NCBI GenBank assembly: GCA_902826095.1
Contig: CADEDN010000001.1
Span: 310,001 to 374,000, forward strand
DNA length: 64,000 bases
Source of the DNA: an uncultured Alphaproteobacteria bacterium
GTDB taxonomy: Bacteria > Pseudomonadota > Alphaproteobacteria > Caulobacterales > Parvularculaceae
Direction of reading: 5' to 3'
The notes under the pieces are model-generated. The model was not told the origin of the DNA, made no database searches, and saw only the letters and a program-made list of their open reading frames with translations. The position numbers were made by a program, and so were the translations under genes. Numbering within the stretch: the stretch's first letter is position 1; each line of letters begins with the position of its first letter. Shown in pieces: positions 8,775 to 18,148 of the stretch.

Positions 8775-9026
8775 ATGGAACAGAATGCTTGGCCGTTCAT
8801 CGTCGCCATCGTCGCGATCGTCGTCATCGGCCTTCCGTCGATGGTCATGCATTACGTCACGGAATTGAAGAAGATGAAAGCGCCGACGGCGGACGACGAA
8901 AGGCTGGTGGAAGACCTCTGGCGCACGGCGCAGCGGCTCGAACGCCGCGTCGACGCGCTGGAGACGATCCTCGACAAGGAAGCGCCGAAATGGCGCGAGG
9001 ATTATCGGGAGCGGCCCCATGCATAG
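8775..9026 (+). CDS. pspB: Phage shock protein PspB
   Basis: The 83-residue protein has one N-terminal membrane helix (WPFIVAIVAIVVIGLPSMVM) followed by a charged coiled coil (DERLVEDLWRTAQRLERRVD), the PspB pattern. With PspC it relieves PspF of PspA inhibition under membrane stress in E. coli. Its stop overlaps the pspC start (ATGCATAG), indicating translational coupling. Confidence 0.93.
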   Translation: MEQNAWPFIVAIVAIVVIGLPSMVMHYVTELKKMKAPTADDERLVEDLWRTAQRLERRVDALETILDKEAPKWREDYRERPHA

Positions 9027-9552
9027 GCGCCGCTGGCATCGAGACGATGACGGACGCCGGAACGGCGTTCATCCGGAAGTCGAGCGCTTCATCTCGCACA
9101 TGAACGACTATTTCGACGACCGGCGCCGTCGATACGCGCATCATGTCGGCGAGCCGGGACCCGGCCCCAATCGTCATCGCATGTACCGCAACCGTCGCGA
9201 CGGAAAGATCGCGGGCGTTTGCGCCGGCGTCGCCGACTATTTCGGGTGGCGCACCAAATATGTCCGCGTCGCGGCGATCCTGGCGACGGTCTTTTTCTTT
9301 CCGGTTCCAATCTTTCTTTACGCCGCCGCGGCGTTTTTCATGCCGCCCGGCGATCCGATCGCCACCCGCTATGAAGACCCCGAAGAAGAGCGCTTCTGGC
9401 GCAATTATTCGATGAAGCCGAAAGTCACCTATTCGGAACTGCGTCACCGGTTCCGCGCGCTCGACGCCCGCATCGCCGATATGGAGCGGGCGGTGACGTC
9501 TAGCGATTACGCCTTGAGAAAAGAATTCCGCGATCTCGAAAGCGGGGCCTGA
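9019..9552 (+). CDS. pspC: Phage shock protein PspC, with cytoplasmic extensions
   Basis: The 177-residue protein contains the PspC domain in its middle: MYRNRRDGKIAGVCAGVADY, then FGWRTKYVRVAAIL and a helix that is rich in Phe and Ala. It differs from the short E. coli PspC in an N-terminal extension of about 54 residues rich in Arg, His and Asp, and a C-terminal coiled-coil tail of about 60 residues (SELRHRFRALDARIADMERA). It is the stress-sensing partner of PspB. It overlaps pspB by 8 bp. Confidence 0.92.
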   Translation: MHRRRWHRDDDGRRNGVHPEVERFISHMNDYFDDRRRRYAHHVGEPGPGPNRHRMYRNRRDGKIAGVCAGVADYFGWRTKYVRVAAILATVFFFPVPIFLYAAAAFFMPPGDPIATRYEDPEEERFWRNYSMKPKVTYSELRHRFRALDARIADMERAVTSSDYALRKEFRDLESGA

Positions 9553-9627
9553 AGCCAATTGAATCGCATGGCGCGCGAACGGTCTTCAAGGACCGAAAGG
9601 AGACGCGCGCCCGGAGAGGGAGAGTTT

Positions 9628-9777
9628 ATGATGTCGCGACTGGCCAACATCATCGGAGCCTTGTTGTTCGCTTCCATCTGTCTGGCGGCGGCGGTCCTTG
9701 CCGGGGCGAGCGCCAACATTGACGCCCACGCCGCAGCGACGCCGCCGCCTGTTTGCTGCATTTACATGATTTTCTGA
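9628..9777 (+). CDS. Small hydrophobic protein downstream of pspC (49 aa)
   Basis: From the ATG at 9628 (a second ATG follows directly) the frame encodes MMSRLANIIGALLFASICLA, a single hydrophobic helix or signal sequence, then AHAAATPPPVCCIYMIF with a Cys pair near the C-terminus. A purine-rich GGAGAGGGAGAG precedes the start. The frame is open further upstream to a TTG at 9559, but that part is Arg-rich and unlikely. It may be the last gene of the psp operon. No family recognised. Confidence 0.5.
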   Translation: MMSRLANIIGALLFASICLAAAVLAGASANIDAHAAATPPPVCCIYMIF

Positions 9778-9835
9778 GGATTTCCGCCCGGTTGCGCGCG
9801 CCGTCGGGCAAAGGCTAGAGTTCGCGTCAGGAATT

Positions 9836-9857
9836 GGGGCCCCCGCGCGCGGGCCCC
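9836..9857 (+). other. GC-only inverted repeat upstream of ppx/gppA
   Basis: GGGGCCC and GGGCCCC flank an 8-base CCGCGCGC centre, 20 bp before the ppx/gppA start. There is no T tract, so it is not a classical terminator. It could end the psp transcript in a rho-dependent way or form a stable 5' hairpin on the ppx mRNA. Confidence 0.4.
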
Positions 9858-9876
9858 CCAGCGAGGACGCGAAACC

Positions 9877-11073
9877 ATGGCGAAGAGGCGCCGCCGACGG
9901 CGCCGCACGCCCGATGCGCCAGGCGCAGGCGGAGCGTTGACGGAACGTTCGGCGGAAAATCCCCCGGAAATCGAGCTTGCGCATCCGTCGCCGCCCAAGG
10001 ACGCCGGACCCGCGACGCCGCGCCGCAAGCAAGATGATCTTGAAGCGGACGGCGCGCGCCGCGCCCAGGCGAGATTTGCGGCGCTTGATCTTGGCACGAA
10101 TAATTGCCGGCTGCTGATTGCGAGCCCCAGGAGCCAGGGTTTTCGCGTGTTCGACGCCTTTTCCCGCATCGTGCGGCTCGGCGAGGGGATGGCCGCGACC
10201 GGCGCGATATCCGACGCGGCGATGGCGCGAACGATTGATGCGCTGAAAGTGTGCGCTGAGAAGATCGCCCGGCGGTCGGTGACGCGCCAGCGCTGCATCG
10301 CGACGCAAGCCTGCCGCGCCGCGTCGAACGGCCGGGAGTTTCTGGAAAATGTCCGTGAGCAGACGGGCCTCGAATTTGAAATCATCCCGCCGGCGGAGGA
10401 AGCGCGTCTCGCCGTCGCGGGGTGCGCGAATCTCCTCGACGAAGGCGCCGGGGCGGGGCTCATTTTCGACATTGGCGGCGGTTCGACGGAGCTTTCCTGG
10501 GTGCGCCCGGCGCGCGACGGCGCCGGACCTGAAATCGCCGCATGGACGTCGATGCCGATCGGCGTCGTCAGCCTTTCGGAAAAATTCGGCGGCAGGGAGC
10601 TGTCGCGAGACGCCTATGAGGAGCTTGTGGATTCGGTTCGCAGGGAGATCGCCGTCTTCGGCGATCCGGCCGGGCTCCGGGAAGTGTTTAAAAGCGGCGC
10701 CGCGCATCACCTTGGAACATCGGGAACGGTGACGTCGATCGCCGGCGTTCATCTCGGCTTGCCGCGCTATCGGCGCGACACGGTCGACGGCTTATGGCTT
10801 TCCGCCGACGAGGTTCGCGATGTGACCGAGCGCCTTCGCGCCATGAGCTTTGAAGAACGATCGGACGAACCCTGCATCGGCGTTGAACGCGCCGATCTCG
10901 TCGTTTGCGGCTGCGCCATCCTTGACGCATTGCTGCTCGAATGGCCGTCAACGCGGATTCGCGTTGCGGATCGCGGCCTCCGCGAGGGAATCCTCGTCGG
11001 CCTTGCGGACGCGCATCATCGCGAACGCGGCAAAAAACGGCGCAGGCGCAAGCGGCGGCGCGGCGCGCAATAG
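9877..11073 (+). CDS. Ppx/GppA family exopolyphosphatase / guanosine pentaphosphatase
   Basis: The 398-residue protein belongs to the ASKHA-fold Ppx/GppA family: AALDLGTNNCRLLI (phosphate loop 1), TQACRAASNG, FDIGGGSTELSW (phosphate loop 2), LGTSGTVTSIAG and VADRGLREGIL. These enzymes hydrolyse polyphosphate and/or pppGpp. It has an Arg/Lys- and Pro-rich N-terminal extension of about 65 residues before the catalytic domain, and a basic Arg/Lys C-terminal tail, both probably disordered and possibly polyanion-binding. In many alphaproteobacteria ppx is next to rlmE. Here a lysM/yidB pair on the other strand sits between them. Ppx and GppA activities cannot be told apart from sequence alone. Confidence 0.92.
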   Translation: MAKRRRRRRRTPDAPGAGGALTERSAENPPEIELAHPSPPKDAGPATPRRKQDDLEADGARRAQARFAALDLGTNNCRLLIASPRSQGFRVFDAFSRIVRLGEGMAATGAISDAAMARTIDALKVCAEKIARRSVTRQRCIATQACRAASNGREFLENVREQTGLEFEIIPPAEEARLAVAGCANLLDEGAGAGLIFDIGGGSTELSWVRPARDGAGPEIAAWTSMPIGVVSLSEKFGGRELSRDAYEELVDSVRREIAVFGDPAGLREVFKSGAAHHLGTSGTVTSIAGVHLGLPRYRRDTVDGLWLSADEVRDVTERLRAMSFEERSDEPCIGVERADLVVCGCAILDALLLEWPSTRIRVADRGLREGILVGLADAHHRERGKKRRRRKRRRGAQ

Positions 11074-11574
11074 CCGACATACGGGCGGTTCGAAAACGAG
11101 CCCTATGGTTAACCAGGGTCGAATTCGCGCGCGCGGCGAATCATTCCGTGTAAATACAATTAAAGCGCCGCTTGAATGCGCGCCGGAAATCGCCACCTCG
11201 AACGTTGATACGATGGGCAGGGCGATGAGCCGTGTCCGGCTCTTTGACAAGTGAAATGGCCGCGTCCGTCCGGCGACATGCTGGCGGCGCGAGGCGAAAA
11301 GGAAGGCTCACAGCGCCTCCGTTTCGCGACAAAGAACGCCCCGCGAAATGCGCGAGCGGCGATCGCGAAGCCGCGCCCGGTTCGCCTGATGCGCCGACAA
11401 CGCGCCTCCGGAGAAGCCGGACAATCGGCGGCGACCCGCGCGACAGGACGGACCCGCGGAACGGCCCCCCTCCGGCTCGCTGCGCTCGCCACCTCCCCCG
11501 CTGAAGCGGGGGAGGCGTCGGCGAAGCCGACGGAGGGGGCGCCTCGCCCAAATATCGGCGGGATTGCGAGCGCC
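11074..11574. other. 501-bp gap between convergent ppx/gppA and lysM
   Basis: No convincing gene is present. A 49-codon frame ending at 11254 has no recognisable features. The right part (11466-11539) is a palindromic repeat element described separately. The rest is GC-rich and unremarkable. Confidence 0.6.
11466..11539. repeat. REP-like palindromic element
   Basis: A 74-bp imperfect palindrome. The outer arms are CCCCCTCCG (11466-11474) and CGGAGGGGG (11531-11539). The central arms are CCTCCCCCGCT (11492-11502) and AGCGGGGGAGG (11505-11515) with a GA loop. Between them, GTCGGCGAAGCCGAC forms its own small hairpin. It lies between two convergent genes, where it may also terminate transcription or block exonucleases. 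The layout is that of short interspersed palindromic elements seen in alphaproteobacterial genomes. Confidence 0.7.
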
Positions 11575-12012
11575 TTACGCGTGCGCGACCGGCGGGATGC
11601 GCAGCGCCTGCCCCGGATAGATCTTGTCAGGGTCTTTCAGCATCGGCTTGTTCGCTTCGAAGATGACCGGATATTTCATCGGGTCGCCGTAATGCGCCTT
11701 GGCGATCTTTGACAGCGTGTCGCCGGACTTCACCGTATAAAAGACGGCGGCGGGCGCCTTTTCCTCGACTTCGATATGGCTTTCGACTTCGGCGACGCCT
11801 TTTGTGTTGCCGGCGGCGATGATCGCTTTTTCGGCTTCGGCCTGCGTCGCGGCCTTGCCTTTAAGGACGACCTTCTCGCCGGCATGTTCGACCTTCAGGT
11901 CCTTTACATTGGTCTTGTGGCCGGTGATCCGGTCACGGATCGAATCGCCGACATTGTCGACTTTCTTGCCGATCGCTTCGCCGGCGTCGCGCGCGAATTT
12001 GAAGAGATTCAT
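11575..12012 (-). CDS. lysM: BON and LysM domain protein (Kbp/YgaU-like)
   Basis: The 145-residue protein has a short N-terminal helix (MNLFKFARDAGEAIGKKVD), then a BON domain (residues about 35-85: VKDLKVEHAGEKVVLKGKAA) and a C-terminal LysM domain (VFYTVKSGDTLSKIAKAHYG to YPGQALRIPP). This is the architecture and length of E. coli Kbp (YgaU), a cytosolic potassium-binding protein. There is no signal peptide. The start at 12012 has a good GGAG ribosome binding site; the frame extends to 12141 but runs into the yidB-like gene. It is co-oriented with and 16 bp after that gene. Confidence 0.88.
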   Translation of the reverse strand: MNLFKFARDAGEAIGKKVDNVGDSIRDRITGHKTNVKDLKVEHAGEKVVLKGKAATQAEAEKAIIAAGNTKGVAEVESHIEVEEKAPAAVFYTVKSGDTLSKIAKAHYGDPMKYPVIFEANKPMLKDPDKIYPGQALRIPPVAHA

Positions 12013-12028
12013 GGCGTTCTCCTTTGCT

Positions 12029-12622
12029 TCAGGGTTTCTTGAACATTCCGCCGAGCGCCTTGCCGGCGATTGCGGCGATGTCTTCGACGACATTGCCGTC
12101 GCCGTCCGCATCGATCCATTTAAGGAGGCCGCCAAGCTCATTCGGCGCGGCGCTTTGCGCGGTTTTCGACTCTTTTGTCACCAGCTTTGCGAGCGCGCCG
12201 GCGTCGAGGCCGCCTTCCGCTTTGGCGCGGCCAAGGCCGGCGAGAACGGCGGGGGCCGCCATCGCAAGGAGCTTGGCGATCTGGTCCGGATTTGCGCCGG
12301 CGGCCTTCGCGAGCGCGGTTTCGGCCTGACCCTGTTTGCCGCCAAGGATATGGCCGAGGATCTTCGCGCCGTCGCCCATCACCTCATCGTCGCCGGCGCG
12401 CGACGGGTTTTTGAGAAGGCTGCCGTCATGTTTGGCGAGCGCCTTGGCGAGCGCCTCTGCGCCGCCCGGCTGCGCCACGTTTTTCTTAAGACCGTTCAGC
12501 AACACTGCGGTCGCCATCGGCATCAGCGCCTTCACCGCCGCCTCGTTGAGGCCGGTCCTGGAAGACGCGCGCCCCGCCATCTGGCTGAAAGCGACTTTCC
12601 CCAGTTCTTCGATCAAAGACAT
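12029..12622 (-). CDS. YidB-like DUF937 protein
   Basis: The 197-residue, Ala-rich helical protein starts MSLIEELGKVAFSQMAGRAS and contains the DUF937 pattern (LNGLKKNVAQPGGAEALAKA, then HILGGKQGQAETALAKAAG). Near the C-terminus it has IDADGDGNVVED, an EF-hand-like acidic loop. The function of the family is unknown. I chose the ATG at 12622, with GGAG upstream, rather than the TTG one codon earlier. It probably forms a two-gene operon with the LysM protein. Confidence 0.82.
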   Translation of the reverse strand: MSLIEELGKVAFSQMAGRASSRTGLNEAAVKALMPMATAVLLNGLKKNVAQPGGAEALAKALAKHDGSLLKNPSRAGDDEVMGDGAKILGHILGGKQGQAETALAKAAGANPDQIAKLLAMAAPAVLAGLGRAKAEGGLDAGALAKLVTKESKTAQSAAPNELGGLLKWIDADGDGNVVEDIAAIAGKALGGMFKKP

Positions 12623-12771
12623 CAAAACTCCATATCAGGACAAAAGGGCGCAATGACAGCCGGGCCGCGCAGCGGCTCCGCTCCATACCCGTTTTGATTG
12701 TGGGCGGACGGCGGGCGGAAATCCAGCAAAACCCGCCTTTGCGACTCAAATCGCCTCTGCTATAGCGCGCC

Positions 12772-13592
12772 ATGGAGCGTCGCAAATCCACGACAAAGGC
12801 CGCACGGAGGCCGAAAAAGCGCGGAGCCACAGACCAGGCGACGACGGCGCTCGGCGCGGTTCCGGAAAAGCGCGGTCTGAAGCGCGATCCCGGTAAGTCG
12901 GCCGACGGACAAGGCGTCGGCCAGCGCGAAATGCGCGTCAATGTGAAGACGGCGAAGAAGCGCAAACTCTCCTCGACGCTCTGGCTCGACCGTCAGCTGA
13001 ACGACCCCTATGTCGCGCGCGCGAAGGCGGAAGGCTATCGCAGCCGCGCCGCCTTCAAGCTGAAAGAACTCAACGAAAAATTCTCGCTGATCCGCAAGGG
13101 CTCGCGCGTCGTCGATCTTGGCTCAGCGCCCGGCGGCTGGCTGCAGGCGGCGGTCGAGGCGGGAGCGACGCGCGTCGTCGGCATCGATTACCTGCCGATG
13201 CCGCATGTCGTCGGCGCCGAGCATCTCGAACTCGATTTCCTCGACGACGCGGCGCCGGACCGCCTGAAGGCGTTGCTGGGCGGCGAGGCCGACATCGTCC
13301 TCTCCGACATGGCGGCGCCGACGACGGGTCACAAAAATACCGACCATGTGCGCATCATCGCGCTCGCCGACGCCGCGCTTGATTTCGCGCTTGAGGTGCT
13401 GACGCCCGGCGGCGCCTTCGTCTGCAAGGTGTTTCAGGGCGGCGCCGAGAGCGCGCTGTTCGGACGGCTGAAGGAGAACTTCGCGACAGTCAAACACGCC
13501 AAGCCGAAATCCTCGCGACAGGATTCGGCGGAGATGTATGTCGTGGCGACGAGATTCAAGGGGAGGAGTGAAATGGGAAAGGAACGAACCGC

Positions 13593-13596
<4 letters not shown>
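12772..13596 (+). CDS. rlmE: 23S rRNA U2552 2'-O-methyltransferase RlmE
   Basis: The 274-residue FtsJ/RrmJ-type enzyme has the SAM-binding motif VVDLGSAPGGW and the catalytic K-D-K-E elements: K near SRAAFKLKEL, D in LSDMAAPTTG, K in FVCKVFQGG and E in SAEMYVVA. It is longer than E. coli RlmE because of a basic N-terminal extension of about 60 residues before SSTLWLDRQLNDPYV. It methylates U2552 in the A loop of 23S rRNA during 50S assembly. Its stop overlaps the next start (ATGA). Confidence 0.94.
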
Positions 13597-15504
<1,908 letters not shown>

Positions 15505-15505
<1 letters not shown>

Positions 15506-15670
15506 GGACTGGGGATTAGGGATTAGGGATTAGGGATTAGGGATTAGGGATTAGGGATTAGGGATTAGGGATTAGGGGCGGTTGGTGATTGAAATGTCTG
15601 AAAGAGCGTGTCCGCGCTTCCTTCTCACCAATCTTTAGTCCCCAGTCCCCAGTCCCTAATCCCCAGTCCC
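15505..15670. repeat. 17-bp inverted repeat flanking a telomere-like heptamer array
   Basis: The left arm GGGACTGGGGATTAGGG (15505-15521) has a perfect inverted copy at 15654-15670. The left arm runs into nine tandem copies of GGGATTA (15512-15574). A second inner inverted pair, TTGGTGA (15583-15589) and TCACCAA (15625-15631), lies inside. The right end (about 15637-15670) is built of AGTCCCC units. The left end includes the last base of the guaB stop codon. It may fold as a large hairpin and terminate guaB transcription, or it may be a non-autonomous repeat element. Confidence 0.85.
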
Positions 15671-15673
15671 CAT

Positions 15674-16012
15674 ATGTCCCCCCACATCACGCCGATCCTT
15701 CTCCTCATCGCTTCGAACGTCTTCATGACGCTCGCCTGGTATGGGCATTTGAAATTCAAATCGACGCCGCTGTTGATTGTCATCGTCGCGGCGTGGGGGA
15801 TCGCCTTTATCGAATATTGCCTCGCCGTGCCGGCGAACCGCATCGGCCACGCGGTCTATTCGGCGGCGCAATTAAAGACGATGCAGGAAGTGATCACGCT
15901 CGTCGTCTTCGCGATCTTCTCGGTCGTCTATCTCAAGGAGCAGATCAGCTGGAATATCGCGATCGGCTTTGCGCTCATCGCCGCCGGCGCCTGGTTCGTG
16001 TTCAAGGGCTGA
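15674..16012 (+). CDS. DMT-superfamily membrane protein (DUF486)
   Basis: The 112-residue protein has four predicted helices: ITPILLLIASNVFMTLAWYG, LLIVIVAAWGIAFIEYCLAV, VITLVVFAIFSVVYL and IAIGFALIAAGAWFVF. The motif AWYGHLKFK and PANRIG fit the DUF486 family of small EamA/EmrE-like proteins of unknown transport function. The ATG at 15674 lies just after the inverted repeat. The frame is open upstream to 15608, but that part is encoded by the repeat (SPQSLIPSPH) and is unlikely to be translated. The stop abuts that of the convergent lysozyme gene (TGATCA). Confidence 0.87.
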   Translation: MSPHITPILLLIASNVFMTLAWYGHLKFKSTPLLIVIVAAWGIAFIEYCLAVPANRIGHAVYSAAQLKTMQEVITLVVFAIFSVVYLKEQISWNIAIGFALIAAGAWFVFKG

Positions 16013-16615
16013 TCAGGGCGCAAGGAACAGCGCGCGCTCTTTCTCCCGCCGGGTTTTGAGATGCGGAATTTCCTGCTTGACGCCGTTCAGCGTCCCGCGC
16101 GTGTGCGTCAAAAACGCGTCCGCGGCGCCGGCGTAATCGCCAGCGTTGAGCTTCGTGACGACCGGCGACTTCGCGAAGTTTCCGGTTCCCATATTGTAAC
16201 ATAGGGACGCCATCGCCCCGAACTCGTTTTCAGTCACTGGAACGCTGATGATTTTTGCGATCGCATTCTCGCAAACGGCGAGGTCCTGTCGGAGGAGATT
16301 TTCCGCCTGCGCCTCGGTGATCCGCATGCCCTTCTTCGCCGTCGCGGTGTGGCCGTAACCGATCAGCCAGCGCACGCCGTCGGTATAAGCCTCAAGCCGA
16401 AGACCCTCGGATTCCTTGATGATGGCGACCGCCGCGGCGTTCGTCTTCCAGGACGAGGCCGGCGCGCGTGAGGCGTCCGGCTTCGCGGCCGGCGGCGCCG
16501 GCGCCGCGACAACAGGCGGCGGCGCGCTTGCCGGCGACGATTGATCCGCGGGCGGCGTGGCGCATGCGGCGATTGTCAGCGCAAGCGCGACAGGGACTGC
16601 GAAACGAAGCATCAT
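16013..16615 (-). CDS. GH24 (T4-type) lysozyme-like lipoprotein
   Basis: The 200-residue protein has a lipoprotein signal, MMLRFAVPVALALTIAAC, with Cys18 as the lipidation site. A Pro/Ala-rich linker follows to about residue 50, then a GH24 domain: KESEGLRLEAYTDG with the catalytic Glu, and WLIGYGHTATAKKG. The E-8-D/C-5-T catalytic pattern is kept. Such enzymes cleave the glycan strands of peptidoglycan. Anchoring by a lipobox suggests a cellular role in wall remodelling and not phage lysis. GGAAGGGGAGG precedes the start; the frame is open to 16741 without support. No phage genes are nearby. Confidence 0.86.
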   Translation of the reverse strand: MMLRFAVPVALALTIAACATPPADQSSPASAPPPVVAAPAPPAAKPDASRAPASSWKTNAAAVAIIKESEGLRLEAYTDGVRWLIGYGHTATAKKGMRITEAQAENLLRQDLAVCENAIAKIISVPVTENEFGAMASLCYNMGTGNFAKSPVVTKLNAGDYAGAADAFLTHTRGTLNGVKQEIPHLKTRREKERALFLAP

Positions 16616-16744
16616 GAAAAAGCCTCCCCTTCCAGCAGACAGGCTCCACAGCTTATAACACATTGACGCAAAAATCGCCCGCGAACGGTTGCGCCGATCT
16701 GGAGCGCTCATTATTGAGACGCGCCGCCCGCCCATGAGCAATCT

Positions 16745-18148
16745 ATGCGCGAATCCGGACGCGTTTCCGCCGCCATCGCCATTCTTGAGGATTTCGAGCG
16801 CCGGCGCGTGCCGCTCAAAACCGCGATCGCCGACTGGGCCCGAAACGCGCGCTTTGCCGGCGCGAAGGATCGCGCGTGGATTTCAGGCCTCTGCCTCGAC
16901 GTTTTGCGGCGGCGGCGTTCCTTGTCGGCGGCGATGCATGACGACAGCGTCCGCGCCGCGACGCTCGCCGCGCTGAAGTTTCTTTGGGGGAAAAGCGTCG
17001 ACGACATCGCGGCGCTCGCCGCGGAAGCGCCGCACGGGCCGGGCGCGTTGAGTGAAAGGGAATTGGAGACGCTTGAAACGCTACCCTCTCCCGCTTGCGG
17101 GAGAGGGCAGGGTGAGGGGGCTTCAACGCGTGCCGGCCTCTCAATTGACGTCCCCTCACCCCCGGCCCCTCTCCCGCAAGCGGGAGAGGGGAGGCTGTCT
17201 GTCATCGCCGACTTCCCCGACTGGCTTGAATCATCCGTATCAAGAGTATTCGGCGACAAGGCGGCGATGGAGACGGCCGCCTTCGCCGCGCGCGCCGACG
17301 TCGATCTTCGGCTGAACACGCTGCAAGCGCCGCCGGACACAATTCTTGACGCGCTGAAGACGGTCGGCGCCGTCGCGCATCCCTTTGTGAAGACCGCGGC
17401 GCGCATCGCCGCGCCAGACGCGCGTGATCGCGCGCCGGCGGTGACGGTGATCCCCGCCTTCAACAAGGGCTGGGTTGAGGTGCAGGATCTCGGGAGTCAG
17501 ATCGCCGCGCTCGCCGCCGGCGACGTCAAAGGAAAGCAGGTTCTCGATCTTTGCGCCGGCGGCGGCGGCAAGACGCTCGCGCTCGCCGCGATGATGGCGA
17601 ACAGGGGCCAGCTTTACGCCTATGACAGCGACGCGCGCCGCCTGCAGCCGCTTTACGAGCGCGCGCGCCGCGCCGGCGTCCGCAATCTGCAGATCGTCAA
17701 TCCGGCGACGGACAAAGCGGCGCTCGACGCGCTCGCGGAAAAAATGGACGCCGTCTTCATCGACGCGCCGTGCACGGGATCGGGCACCTGGCGGCGCCAT
17801 CCTGACGCCAAATGGCGGCTGACAGAAGACCAGTTGAAACGCCGGATGGCGGAGCAGGATCTGGTCCTTAGCGACGGCGCGCGTTTCGTGAAGCCGGGCG
17901 GGCGCCTGATCTACGTCACCTGCTCCGTCCTGATGGAAGAAAACGAAGATCGGCTTGCAGCGTTTCTCGCCGGCAATCCTGATTTCAAGCTGGCGCGCGC
18001 GGTCGACGAGATCGAGCGCACAGGTCTGATGACCGCCGCCGGACTCGCCGCGCTGAAAAAATGCGAAACCGGCGACGGCGCGCTTCGCATGACGCCGGCG
18101 CGCATCGGCGCGGACGGCTTTTTCGTCGCCGCGCTGATGAAAACCTAA
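16745..18148 (+). CDS. rsmB: 16S rRNA m5C967 methyltransferase RsmB with an in-frame palindromic repeat insertion
   Basis: The 467-residue protein has an N-terminal NusB-like domain (residues about 1-110) and a C-terminal SAM-dependent domain with LDLCAGGGGKTLALAAMM, DAPCTGSGTW and YVTCSV, whose cysteines are the m5C catalytic pair. Residues 114-149 (PSPACGRGQGEG ... PLPQAGEG) are encoded by a 108-bp pair of palindromic repeats lying in the linker between the two domains. The insertion keeps the frame, and both domains look intact, so the enzyme is probably functional. It overlaps the downstream opposite-strand gene by 4 bp. Confidence 0.93.
   Translation: MRESGRVSAAIAILEDFERRRVPLKTAIADWARNARFAGAKDRAWISGLCLDVLRRRRSLSAAMHDDSVRAATLAALKFLWGKSVDDIAALAAEAPHGPGALSERELETLETLPSPACGRGQGEGASTRAGLSIDVPSPPAPLPQAGEGRLSVIADFPDWLESSVSRVFGDKAAMETAAFAARADVDLRLNTLQAPPDTILDALKTVGAVAHPFVKTAARIAAPDARDRAPAVTVIPAFNKGWVEVQDLGSQIAALAAGDVKGKQVLDLCAGGGGKTLALAAMMANRGQLYAYDSDARRLQPLYERARRAGVRNLQIVNPATDKAALDALAEKMDAVFIDAPCTGSGTWRRHPDAKWRLTEDQLKRRMAEQDLVLSDGARFVKPGGRLIYVTCSVLMEENEDRLAAFLAGNPDFKLARAVDEIERTGLMTAAGLAALKKCETGDGALRMTPARIGADGFFVAALMKT
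17084..17191. repeat. Palindromic repeat pair inside the rsmB reading frame
   Basis: Element A is a hairpin with CCCTCTCCCGC (17084-17094), a TT loop and GCGGGAGAGGG (17097-17107), then GGTGAGGGG. Element B is its inverted partner: CCCCTCACC, then CCCCTCTCCCGC (17166-17177), an AA loop and GCGGGAGAGGGG (17180-17191). The whole block is 108 bp, exactly 36 codons, and is open in the rsmB frame. It recalls protein-coding palindromic elements described in Rickettsia. Confidence 0.9.

Noticed and set aside
11106-11254. A 49-codon plus-strand frame after ppx/gppA
   Set aside because: No ribosome binding site, no recognisable domain and no hydrophobic segment; codon use does not stand out from non-coding sequence.
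15512-15574. CRISPR array or true telomere
   Set aside because: The units are 7-bp direct repeats without spacers, and the array lies between two chromosomal genes, so it is neither a CRISPR array nor evidence of a chromosome end.
15608-15673. N-terminal extension of the DUF486 protein through the repeat
   Set aside because: The extra residues are repeat-encoded Ser/Pro units with no family match; the ATG at 15674 begins the first membrane helix properly.
16013-16741. Prophage remnant suggested by the T4-type lysozyme
   Set aside because: No integrase, holin, capsid or tail genes and no attachment site nearby; the lipoprotein signal argues for a cellular gene.
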